12,212 bases of DNA, taken from the NCBI GenBank assembly GCA_018262455.1, contig JAGSPR010000234.1:1-12212 (forward strand), written 5' to 3'. Shown piece by piece: positions 6,349 to 12,212 of the stretch. Below the pieces are notes generated by a model. That model was not told the DNA's origin, did no database searches, and worked only from the letters and a program-made list of their open reading frames with translations. The DNA is from Deltaproteobacteria bacterium. Lineage in GTDB: Bacteria; Myxococcota; Polyangia; Haliangiales; Haliangiaceae. The position numbers and the translations under genes are program-made. The first letter of the stretch is position 1, and the number at the start of each line of letters is the position of its first letter.

Positions 6349-7254
6349 ATGAACCGGAACCATCAGCGACTCGCTGCATGCGCGCTGGCGTGCCTGTTCG
6401 GCTGCGCCACCGAGCCGACCCCCGATCCGACGTCGGTCGCCCCCTCCGGTCCCAAGGCCGACGACCCGACGGCCACCACCTGCGAGCCGAGCTCTCCGCA
6501 GAACGACCCCGTTGCGCTCGTGACCGCGTGCGAGCAGCTCTCGGGCGTGAACATCAACGGCAAGCTCGACTGCATCGCCGGCGGCTCGCGCTCGGCTGCA
6601 CCTGCCGACCTCGTCACCGCGTGCGCGACCGTGCTGACCGGCGCGAACATCAACGGCACGCTCGACTGCATCCACGCTGGCGCGAGGTCTCAGCAGCCTG
6701 CCGAGCTCGTGACCCGGTGCGAGCACCTCTCCGGCACGAACATCAACGGCAAGCTCGATTGCATCGCGGCCGCCGCGCCATCTCCCGCTCCCAAGACTCT
6801 GATCGACGCCTGCACCGACGTGCTCACCGACGCCAACATCAACGGCACGCTCAGCTGCATGCGCGGAGGCGCGCGGTCGGCGCAACCTCTCGAGCTCGTC
6901 ACCTCGTGCGAGCACCTCGCCACCAACATCAACGGCAAGCTTGACTGCATCGCGAAGGCTGCACCATCACTCGCTCCGCAGGAGCTGGTCGATGCGTGCA
7001 CTGGCACGCTCACCGGCGCGAACATCAACGGTACCCTGAGCTGCATCGCGGGTGGTGCGGCGTCCGAGCAACCGGCCGAGCTGGTGACCGCGTGCGAGCA
7101 CCTGCCCGGAACGAACATCAACGGCAAACTCGACTGCATCAAGGGTGCGGCCCCCTCCCCGAAGCCGGCCGATCTGGTGACCGCGTGCACCAGCGTCCTG
7201 ACGGGCGCGAACATCAACGGCATCCTCGCCTGCATCGCGAACCGCCCCATCTGA
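6349..7254 (+). CDS. Lipoprotein made of eight NING/Cys tandem repeats
   Basis: 301 residues from ATG 6349. The frame is open further upstream, but the signal peptide fixes this start. MNRNHQRLAACALACLFGC ends in a canonical lipobox (LFGC, Cys19). A Pro/Thr/Asp-rich linker leads to residue 55, from which eight repeats of 30-32 residues run to the end. Each repeat follows LVTAC...L.G.NING.L.CI....S..P and carries two Cys, 16 in the repeat block. Odd repeats read NINGKLDCI with EHL before them; even repeats read NINGTL.CI with VLTGA before them, so the real unit is a pair of about 63 residues. Repeat 5 lacks one residue. The paired Cys suggest a disulfide in each unit, giving a rigid solenoid-like surface protein. 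No family was recognised; adhesion or scaffolding is only a guess. No Shine-Dalgarno is seen. Confidence 0.85.
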   Translation: MNRNHQRLAACALACLFGCATEPTPDPTSVAPSGPKADDPTATTCEPSSPQNDPVALVTACEQLSGVNINGKLDCIAGGSRSAAPADLVTACATVLTGANINGTLDCIHAGARSQQPAELVTRCEHLSGTNINGKLDCIAAAAPSPAPKTLIDACTDVLTDANINGTLSCMRGGARSAQPLELVTSCEHLATNINGKLDCIAKAAPSLAPQELVDACTGTLTGANINGTLSCIAGGAASEQPAELVTACEHLPGTNINGKLDCIKGAAPSPKPADLVTACTSVLTGANINGILACIANRPI

Positions 7255-7281
7255 AGAACGCTCGGCTCGACCAGACACGGC

Positions 7282-7296
7282 TGGTCCGTAGGACCA
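7282..7296 (+). terminator. Small hairpin after the repeat lipoprotein gene
   Basis: TGGTCC-GTA-GGACCA is a perfect 6-bp stem with a 3-nt loop, starting 28 nt after the stop codon at 7254. It has no following T-run, so it is a weak terminator candidate. Confidence 0.25.
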
Positions 7297-7379
7297 CGAA
7301 GGTCCGGACGCACGGCTCGACGATCGTGGCGGCGATCACTACGTCGCGAACACGCTCCCCGTTTCGCAACTGGATTGGG

Positions 7380-7385
7380 TACCAT
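7380..7385 (+). promoter_or_regulatory. TACCAT -10-like box just before the 7392 gene
   Basis: TACCAT fits the TANNNT pattern and lies 6 nt before ATG 7392, the same placement as the boxes before 5322 and 9522. A leaderless transcript would result. Confidence 0.3.
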
Positions 7386-7391
7386 CGCGCC

Positions 7392-7661
7392 ATGCAACGA
7401 ACGTGGCTCTTGATCGTGGCGCTGGCCGCGGCATGCGGTTCTGGCGCTCGCCACGTTCCGGATGCCACGCCCATCGATGCTCCTGACGATGCCAGTCCTG
7501 ATGCGGCCGGAAGCGGTAGCAACGCGGCCGCCGCGATGGAGCCGAGCCCGCACGATCACGGCCTCGAGCTCATGGTCGTCGTGACGAGCATGGTCGTTGT
7601 TGTGGGACCTGTCCGAGGCTCGCGGCGTCGGCGCGGAAATGACGCCACGCGGAGAACATAG
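7392..7661 (+). CDS. Short predicted lipoprotein, possibly broken at its 3' end
   Basis: 89 residues from ATG 7392. MQRTWLLIVALAAACGSG is a good lipoprotein signal peptide with Cys15 in a lipobox-like LAAAC. It is followed by a low-complexity Asp/Ala/Pro tether (DATPIDAPDDASPDAAGSGS) of the kind common in myxobacterial lipoproteins. The last 35 residues turn odd, first LELMVVVTSMVVVV and then an Arg-rich end. The frame overruns the start of the DUF6056-like gene (ATG 7639) by 23 nt. Another + frame through the same DNA ends at TGA 7640-7642, forming an ATGA overlap with that start, which would be a more usual operon junction. A frameshift near 7540-7580 is therefore possible. The N-terminal half is convincing; the C-terminal half is not. 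Confidence 0.5.
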   Translation: MQRTWLLIVALAAACGSGARHVPDATPIDAPDDASPDAAGSGSNAAAAMEPSPHDHGLELMVVVTSMVVVVGPVRGSRRRRGNDATRRT

Positions 7662-9474
7662 GGCCTTCGTCGCGGCGGCGTTCGCGCTCTGGTTGCTGTT
7701 CTTCGCTCAGGCAGTCATCTCGCCTATTCTGCTCGACGATTGGTTCCAGCTCAGGTACTGGCGCGATCACGAGTTCGGGTTGACCGCGCTCTGGGCGTAC
7801 GCCCACCACAACTACTTTCACTACAACCCACGGATCGGCGAGGTGTTTCTCGCGATCGTCGACGGCTCGCGCGCCATCCATCTGATCGTGACGCCGCTCG
7901 TGCAACTCGCAGCGTTGCCGACGGTCTTCGTGATCGCGTTCGGACGCTGGCCGCGGCGGACGCTCCGCGACCTCCAGCTGCTGCTGTTCGTCCAGACGAT
8001 GATCTGGCTCGTGATCCCGATCCCCGGGATCATGTACTTCTATCGCCCCTTCGCGACGAACTATCTGTGGGCGTTCACGATCACGCTCGCGCTGTTCGTG
8101 CCGTATCGGCTGGCTCTCGCCGCGGACTCCACCACGTCGCGGCGATGGCTCGCGCCGATCATGCTCGTGCTCGGCTGGATCGCCGGCATGTGCAACGAGC
8201 ACACCGGTCCGACGGCGATGGTCGCGATGGCGGGGTTCGTCTACGCCGCGTGGCGGCTTCGCCGGATCCGCGCCTGGATGCTGGCCGGCATGCTCGGGCT
8301 CTACATCGGCTATCCGATGCTGTTCTTCGCACCCGGCCAGACGATGCGTTACGGCGGCCTCGCCACGCGCGACACGCCCACCAAGTTGCTCACCGATCGC
8401 GGGCTCGCCGGCTGCTTCGCGATCTTGCGCGACTTCATCTTCGAGTCGCGACTGGGGATCCTCGTGTTCCTCGCTGGGGTGGTGCGCTACCTCGTCACGA
8501 TCTACAGGCGCGGTGACCGGATCCCGCGGCCGCCGCGGCAAGCGGTCGTCGCCGCCGCCGTGATCGCGGCTGCATCCGGGGCGATCGTGGTCACGCTGTT
8601 CGCCTCGCCCACCGCGACCGATCGCGTGTTCTACGCGTCCGGCGTGCTGCTCGTCGCAGCGTTCGCGATCGGCGCGGACCACATGTTCGACGAGCGCGTC
8701 GTTCGGCGGTTCGTGGTCGGGGCGTGCATCGTCGTGTTCGGTTATCACGTGGTGCGGTTCGTCGAGACCGCCATCGCGGTCAAGGCCGAGAACGGCGACC
8801 GGCTCGCGATCCTGGACGCGGCCAGACCCGGCACCGTCGCGATCGTACCGACGTACGACCACGCGCGACGTTCGCGCTGGCATCTGGGTGATGACTTCCT
8901 GATCTACCCGTGGCTGCGCGACTACGTCGGCGGCGAGCTGTTCGATCTCGCGCGCGTCGATCTCGATCGGTTGGACCGGGCGCGTAGCACCGCGCGCTTC
9001 GTCCCTACACGCACGTACGATCTGCCGCTTGCCACGACGATCCGCCCGGCCGCGCAGCCCCCCACCTACCGGCAGCTGCAGACCCCGGCGAGGCCGTTAC
9101 TGCTCGCGATGCTGACCCGAAGCGAACCGAGCCAGGAGGTCGTCCATCTCACGATCAGCGCCGTTGGCTTGTTCGACGATCCGCAGCACCGCCCGATCAT
9201 CGTGCTGGACTGGACCCCGGCGGGCTACGACTTCGTCGACGGTCGCCCCTACGACGCGTCGGGAGGGCACTACATCCGCGTTCGGCTCGCGAGCATCCCG
9301 AAGCGCCTCGAGTCTGCGCACGTCATCGGCTGCGGACAGATCCACGACGTCGAGCTCGTCCGCGATGACGAGGGCATGGACCCGCTGCTGCCTGTCGAAG
9401 AGCGCTATTGCCGTGGGCCGTTCACCGCGATCATGTGCGAGCCAGAACGCTGCTGGGTCGCGGGCTGGTACTGA
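7639..9474 (+). CDS. Multi-pass membrane protein, DUF6056/GT-C glycosyltransferase-like
   Basis: 611 residues from ATG 7639; an upstream in-frame start at 7597 adds 14 hydrophilic residues. About 10-12 hydrophobic segments occupy residues 8-380, and a soluble domain of about 230 residues ends the protein. Motifs fit DUF6056, a family with a GT-C-like topology: an acidic pair in the first loop (LLDDWFQ, 31-37), HYNPRIGEVF (61-70, matching the family's NGR-type motif), YRPFATNYLWAF (135-146), AGMCNEHTGPTA (182-193) and FFAPGQTMRYGG (229-240). GT-C enzymes move a sugar from a lipid carrier to an acceptor on the outer face of the inner membrane, and the DD pair would be the catalytic site. Substrate is unknown. 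The C-terminal part, rich in beta-type segments such as PIIVLDWTPAGYDFVDG, is probably periplasmic. The start overlaps the preceding lipoprotein frame. Family assignment is from remembered motifs. Confidence 0.8.
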   Translation: MTPRGEHRAFVAAAFALWLLFFAQAVISPILLDDWFQLRYWRDHEFGLTALWAYAHHNYFHYNPRIGEVFLAIVDGSRAIHLIVTPLVQLAALPTVFVIAFGRWPRRTLRDLQLLLFVQTMIWLVIPIPGIMYFYRPFATNYLWAFTITLALFVPYRLALAADSTTSRRWLAPIMLVLGWIAGMCNEHTGPTAMVAMAGFVYAAWRLRRIRAWMLAGMLGLYIGYPMLFFAPGQTMRYGGLATRDTPTKLLTDRGLAGCFAILRDFIFESRLGILVFLAGVVRYLVTIYRRGDRIPRPPRQAVVAAAVIAAASGAIVVTLFASPTATDRVFYASGVLLVAAFAIGADHMFDERVVRRFVVGACIVVFGYHVVRFVETAIAVKAENGDRLAILDAARPGTVAIVPTYDHARRSRWHLGDDFLIYPWLRDYVGGELFDLARVDLDRLDRARSTARFVPTRTYDLPLATTIRPAAQPPTYRQLQTPARPLLLAMLTRSEPSQEVVHLTISAVGLFDDPQHRPIIVLDWTPAGYDFVDGRPYDASGGHYIRVRLASIPKRLESAHVIGCGQIHDVELVRDDEGMDPLLPVEERYCRGPFTAIMCEPERCWVAGWY

Positions 9475-9509
9475 GCCTCGAGTCCTTCACGATGCGCCAC
9501 CACGGATGC

Positions 9510-9515
9510 TATGAA
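9510..9515 (+). promoter_or_regulatory. TGC-TATGAA extended -10-like box before the 9522 gene
   Basis: TATGAA, preceded by TGC as in an extended -10, lies 6 nt before ATG 9522. It is the third lipoprotein gene here with this placement. Confidence 0.3.
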
Positions 9516-9521
9516 CGCGAC

Positions 9522-9986
9522 ATGAGGTCGAGCATCGTGGTCGCAGGGTTGATCGCGATGACTGCGTGCGCGGAGGCCGATCGGACGCCAGCGGCATCGG
9601 TCGCCCCTCCGATCAGATCGTTGCAAGCGCCATCGCCATCGCCATCGCCATCGCCATCGCCATCGCCATCGCCATCGCCATCGCCATCGCCATCGCCGCA
9701 GTCGCCCACTCCATCGACCGCGCCTGCCACCCCGACGTGTGAGGAGGCCGCCGATTTGACGCTCAGGATCGTCGCGAGGGCGTTCCCCTCGCAGGAGCCC
9801 GCCGGCCGTGATGGCGTGATCGGTCAATGTCGAACGCACCCGTGGGATGCCGAGGAGCGCCGTTGCATGGCCGCCGCCGAACAGCATCCGGACCGCGATG
9901 TGATCCTGGCGATCGGCACGTGTCATGTCGATGGCGACTGTCGGCGCCATCCAGACTGGAAAGCGTGCGCTCCGGACCGTGACTGA
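9522..9986 (+). CDS. Lipoprotein with (Pro-Ser)11 tether and Cys-rich domain
   Basis: 154 residues from ATG 9522; an in-frame ATG at 9492 would add ten polar residues ahead of the signal peptide. MRSSIVVAGLIAMTAC is a lipoprotein signal with Cys16 as the lipidation site. Residues 37-58 are eleven Pro-Ser pairs, an extended tether encoded by a perfect hexanucleotide repeat. The folded part (about 70-150) has six Cys in the order TCEEAADL, IGQCRTHPW, RRCMAAA, GTCHVDGDC and WKACAP. The pattern C...(about 33)...C....W..E.R.C...A resembles a small Cys domain I recall in many myxobacterial lipoproteins of unknown function. It probably sits in the periplasm or on the surface with two or three disulfides. 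It is separated by 47 nt from the membrane protein upstream and may share its transcript or use the TATGAA box. Confidence 0.75.
   Translation: MRSSIVVAGLIAMTACAEADRTPAASVAPPIRSLQAPSPSPSPSPSPSPSPSPSPSPSPQSPTPSTAPATPTCEEAADLTLRIVARAFPSQEPAGRDGVIGQCRTHPWDAEERRCMAAAEQHPDRDVILAIGTCHVDGDCRRHPDWKACAPDRD
9630..9695 (+). repeat. Hexanucleotide tandem repeat, CCATCG x 11
   Basis: Eleven perfect CCATCG units, followed by the imperfect CCGCAG. It lies inside the lipoprotein gene and encodes Pro-Ser. Because the unit is 6 bp, slippage would change tether length without breaking the frame. Confidence 0.95.
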
Positions 9987-10030
9987 CGTCCGACGGCGAC
10001 GCGGGGCTCGCCGCGTTCGAAGCGACGCTG

Positions 10031-10240
10031 TCAGGAGAAGCCGCTGTCGAAGTCACCGCCCTGCTCGGCCACGGCGCCCCACTCGTCGTCCACCGCGAAC
10101 GGTTTCGCGTACGCGTTCTTGGTGACTGTCAGATCGAGGACCGCCCGAAACTGCGGCCCTGGTTCTTCAAGACTTCCCAGCCTCGCACCACGATCGGCAC
10201 CCCAAAAGATCCTTGCGGCCAGGCAGGTCGTCGGACATCG
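10031..10240 (-). pseudogene. Possible C-terminal remnant of a - strand gene
   Basis: A - strand frame is open from about 10258 down to TGA 10031-10033. It has no ATG, GTG or TTG start in its upstream part. Its last 41 codons read QFRAVLDLTVTKNAY, then AKPFAVDDEWGAVAEQGG, then DFDSGFS, which looks like a natural protein end. About 87% of third positions there are G/C. The opposite + frame in the same codon phase has about 66%, so the - strand is favoured. Upstream, a different - frame (EVLKNQG, GVPIVVRG) looks equally protein-like, which would fit a frameshift. The fragment butts against the DUF4190 gene on the other strand. No family was recognised. It could be chance. Confidence 0.3.
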
Positions 10241-10250
10241 TGCGGCGCAT

Positions 10251-10535
10251 ATGGATCCTCAAGCTCCGCAAGCTCCGGTCCCCAACTACGCGTATCAACC
10301 CGTACCGACCTCCGGTACGGGGTTCGCCGTCGCATCGCTGATCTGCGGGCTTGCCGGGCTGGTGCTGTTCAGCATCATCCTCGGTCCGCTCGCGATCATC
10401 TTCGGCGCGATCGGCCTTGCCAAGGCGAACAAGAACCCTGTCGGCGCCGGCAAAGGACTGGCGATCGCGGGCCTCGTGTTCGGCGTCATCGACCTGGTGC
10501 TGTTCTTCGTCATGCTCAGCATGTTCTTGAGGTAG
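10251..10535 (+). CDS. DUF4190 domain small membrane protein
   Basis: 94 residues from ATG 10251, chosen because the Pro/Gln-rich head MDPQAPQAPVPNYAYQPVP is the usual lead-in for this family; upstream codons in the same frame look non-coding. Two hydrophobic helices follow, FAVASLICGLAGLVLFSIIL (about 28-47) continuing into PLAIIFGAIGLAKA, and GLAIAGLVFGVIDLVLFFVM (about 70-89). The order S.I.G..GL, GPLAIIFG.IGLAKA and GKGLAIAGLVFGVID is the DUF4190 signature. Such proteins lie in the inner membrane, often beside signalling or zinc-ribbon domains, and have no defined biochemical role. This one has only the minimal domain. It has no Shine-Dalgarno and is separated by 66 nt from the next gene. 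Family call is confident; function is unknown. Confidence 0.85.
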   Translation: MDPQAPQAPVPNYAYQPVPTSGTGFAVASLICGLAGLVLFSIILGPLAIIFGAIGLAKANKNPVGAGKGLAIAGLVFGVIDLVLFFVMLSMFLR

Positions 10536-10601
10536 GCGCCCGGGCCCGGGGCCTGGTGATCGCTTACACGTCCCTGACATGCCGCGTGCGAACGTCTGCG
10601 G

Positions 10602-11651
10602 ATGCGAAGCCTCCTGGTCATCACGGCGGTGCTGGTGATCTCCTCCGCGTGCAAGCCGTCCGATTCGGCCCGTGACGGCGGGACGAGCCCGCTGCGCACG
10701 GCGGCGGCAGGATCGCCCGACATCGTGCGCAGTCCCGGCCCGTTCGGGTTCGGCGATCCGAACCCGCCCGTGGGATGGTGCGCGCGCCCGGCTTCGCTCA
10801 CGATCTCGCTGTCGCGCTCGTTCGAGCTCTCCAACGACCGTTCCGCCGCGGTGCCGATCCCTCGAGCCGGGAGCTCCGAGCAGATCGCGTCGTGGCGACA
10901 ACCGAGCCCGGCTCGGATGTCCATGTCGCTCCGCGCCGACATCGTCGGTGACGAGCTTCGCGTGAGCACGCATGCGACCTCGTGCGAGGACACCAGCAGT
11001 GGATGCTTCGCCGGCTACTGGGTGAACCCCAGCCGCGTGGTGGCCGCCGCGGCCGTCCCGCTCGGTTCGTGCATCGCGTACGCGATGCAGCTGTCCTCCG
11101 GGATCATCGTCGGGACCGGAGCCCACCTCTACGCGTTTCGGTTCGACGGCGTCGGCCGGGTCGTGGCGTTGCCGCCGATCGCGACCCCGTCGCTCGAGGC
11201 GCTCGACGTGTTCGAGGATGCGCACGGCCGCTCCGGCGTGTTGCAGGAGCACGACGGCCCGCTGTGGGTCGCGCGCTGGAACCGCGCATCCGAGCCGCCA
11301 TCGCTGACCCGGGTACCGGGAGTGACCGAGCGGACGCTCGCGATCCACGATGCGAACGGCGGCCTGCTCTATGCCGTCACCTCGAGCGCGCTGGTCGCGC
11401 TCGATCTCGAGACGTTCACGCCGCGCTGGCGGATGACGGGGGAGGTGTGGGCGGTGATGAGGCAGGACGTCCCGCCGGCGCATCTCGTGCTCGTCGTCGA
11501 CCGTCGCGCCAGGCCACGCTTGTTGCTGCGCGAGCTCGACGAGCACGGTCGGAACCGCCACGAGCTCGTGATCTACGAGGGCGACGATCTGGTCGGCGCG
11601 ATGTTCGACCAGCACGGACAACGCGAGATCGTGCACGTCGCGACCCGATGA
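10602..11651 (+). CDS. Large lipoprotein with PQQ-propeller-like repeat
   Basis: 349 residues from ATG 10602. MRSLLVITAVLVISSACKPS is a lipoprotein signal peptide with Cys17 at the processing site and an Asp/Gly/Ser tether after it. Residues 60-160 contain Cys60, Cys128, Cys135 and Cys157, spaced for possible disulfides. From about residue 165 the sequence repeats beta-strand blocks: GTGAHLYAFRFDGVGRVV, GPLWVARWNRASEPPSLTRV and LLYAVTSSALVALDLETF followed by TPRWRM. The last matches the PQQ-like or WD-type blade pattern (YA....LVALD..T....W), so a beta-propeller of four or more blades is likely. No catalytic motif or cofactor residue stands out, so binding or assembly is more plausible than enzymology. 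It is flanked by the DUF4190 gene upstream and by the IS1182 remnant downstream, which points toward it. Lipoprotein call is good; the propeller is inferred. Confidence 0.75.
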   Translation: MRSLLVITAVLVISSACKPSDSARDGGTSPLRTAAAGSPDIVRSPGPFGFGDPNPPVGWCARPASLTISLSRSFELSNDRSAAVPIPRAGSSEQIASWRQPSPARMSMSLRADIVGDELRVSTHATSCEDTSSGCFAGYWVNPSRVVAAAAVPLGSCIAYAMQLSSGIIVGTGAHLYAFRFDGVGRVVALPPIATPSLEALDVFEDAHGRSGVLQEHDGPLWVARWNRASEPPSLTRVPGVTERTLAIHDANGGLLYAVTSSALVALDLETFTPRWRMTGEVWAVMRQDVPPAHLVLVVDRRARPRLLLRELDEHGRNRHELVIYEGDDLVGAMFDQHGQREIVHVATR

Positions 11652-11773
11652 GGCCTGGTCGCTACTCGGAAACGCGGAAGGCACGTCGATATGCCCATCG
11701 TGATCCCGACGATCGTCAGCCTCACCGATGCGGCCGCAGCGGCGCTTCAGCGTTGTCTGGGCGGGGATCGTCG

Positions 11774-12212
11774 TCATCGAGGTCTGCGGCGGCTTGATCG
11801 CGCTGCGCCGCCAGGGTGGTCAGCTCGTCCTGTTTGCTCCGGGCAACGGTGGGATCCTCCGCTCCGGGCAACGGTGGGATCCTCCGCCTTCGCCCGTAGC
11901 TCGTCGGCTTGCGCGCTGAGCTGCGCCGCGCGCGCTCGTGCGGTCTCCTTCTGGAGCGCCTCGCGGTTCGCGCGAATCAGCGCGCGTCGATCCTCTCGCC
12001 GGCGGAGCTCCGCCGGGAGGTCGCTCCGCTGCTGCCCGACCCCGTGCAGTTTGTCCTCGGCCGCATCGGTCGCCTCCGCACGGGCGATGAGTGCCTCGAC
12101 CTCGGCCTTGAGCCGCACCTCATCCTTCGCCATGCGGTCGTAGCTCATCGCCTTGTGTTTGCTTGCGTTCGCTTTCATCTTGGTCCCGTCGATCGCCACG
12201 TGGCCGAGCTTT
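11774..12212 (-). pseudogene. IS1182-type transposase, partial and frameshifted
   Basis: The gene enters from the right edge, reading LGHVAIDGTKMKANASKHKA followed by MSYDRM, the central block of IS1182-family DDE transposases; the Asp of DGTK is probably the first catalytic acid. A charged helical stretch follows (VEALIARAEATDAAEDK, ALIRANREALQKETARARAA), as is usual between the N-terminal and catalytic parts. At 11885-11836 an exact 25-bp tandem duplication shifts the frame, and translation ends in GGSHRCPEQ and an Arg-rich tail at 11774. Removing one copy restores a natural reading, ARSKQDELTTLAAQRDQAAA, continuing to a stop at 11722. Even then the remaining DDE catalytic domain is missing, because the next bases belong to intergenic DNA and the propeller lipoprotein gene. 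The element is therefore both frameshifted and truncated. The N-terminal part lies outside the window. Confidence 0.85.
11836..11885. repeat. Exact 25-bp tandem duplication
   Basis: Two adjacent identical 25-bp copies (11836-11860 and 11861-11885), each beginning GCTCCGGGCAACGG on the + strand. They lie inside the IS1182 transposase remnant. The unit length is 1 modulo 3, so the second copy causes the frameshift. Confidence 0.95.

Noticed and set aside
6349..7254. Link between the NING protein repeats and the INSGAGV reading of array B.
   Set aside because: They share only a short ATCAAC coding similarity; unit lengths, frames and the rest of the units differ.
7570..8883. A 437-codon - strand ORF opposite the DUF6056-like gene.
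   Set aside because: Composition dominated by Arg, Asp, Glu and His, as expected from the antisense of a hydrophobic GC-rich gene; no motif.
10167..11777. A 536-codon - strand ORF opposite the DUF4190 and propeller lipoprotein genes.
   Set aside because: Long antisense frames are common at this GC content. Its sequence is Arg/His/Asp-rich without motifs, while the + strand has signal peptides and domain patterns.

Overview
The window is very GC-rich and almost every convincing gene reads on the + strand. Predicted lipoproteins and secreted proteins are unusually common, and several proteins look like families frequent in Myxococcota: a TonB-like anchor with an unusual C-terminal domain, a Cys-rich lipoprotein domain, a DUF4190 protein and a long HUH-type transposase. 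I infer a myxobacterium-like genome (Polyangia, perhaps Kofleriaceae-like). This rests on protein style and base composition, not on a marker gene.

Left part (1-2556): an HUH (Y1) REP-associated-type transposase on the - strand (238-1137) lies between two different short-repeat arrays, a 15-21 bp period array at 1-77 and a 23-bp-unit array at 1284-1525. Just past the second array is a nitronate monooxygenase-family gene. It has lost about 70-76 bp near its 5' end and is frameshifted, leaving an N-terminal fragment (1640-1753) and a long ORF (1750-2556).

Middle part (2557-7254): a run of envelope-type genes. In order these are a predicted outer-membrane barrel-like protein, a TonB/TolA-like anchored protein, a small secreted lipocalin-like protein, a lipoprotein, a 523-bp gap with no confident gene, and a lipoprotein built from eight NING/Cys repeats.

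Right part (7392-11651): a short lipoprotein overlapping a multi-pass DUF6056-like membrane protein, a lipoprotein with an 11-copy hexanucleotide (Pro-Ser) run and a Cys-rich domain, a possible - strand coding remnant, a DUF4190 membrane protein, and a large lipoprotein with a PQQ-propeller-like repeat. The right edge (11774-12212) holds a broken IS1182-type transposase on the - strand, carrying an exact 25-bp tandem duplication that shifts its frame.

No operon with a recognisable shared pathway is visible. Most genes have their own upstream gap and look like single transcription units, and the common theme is the cell envelope. Three lipoprotein genes have a TATAAT-like hexamer only 6-7 nt before the start codon, suggesting leaderless transcripts. 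I saw no tRNA, rRNA or CRISPR array.
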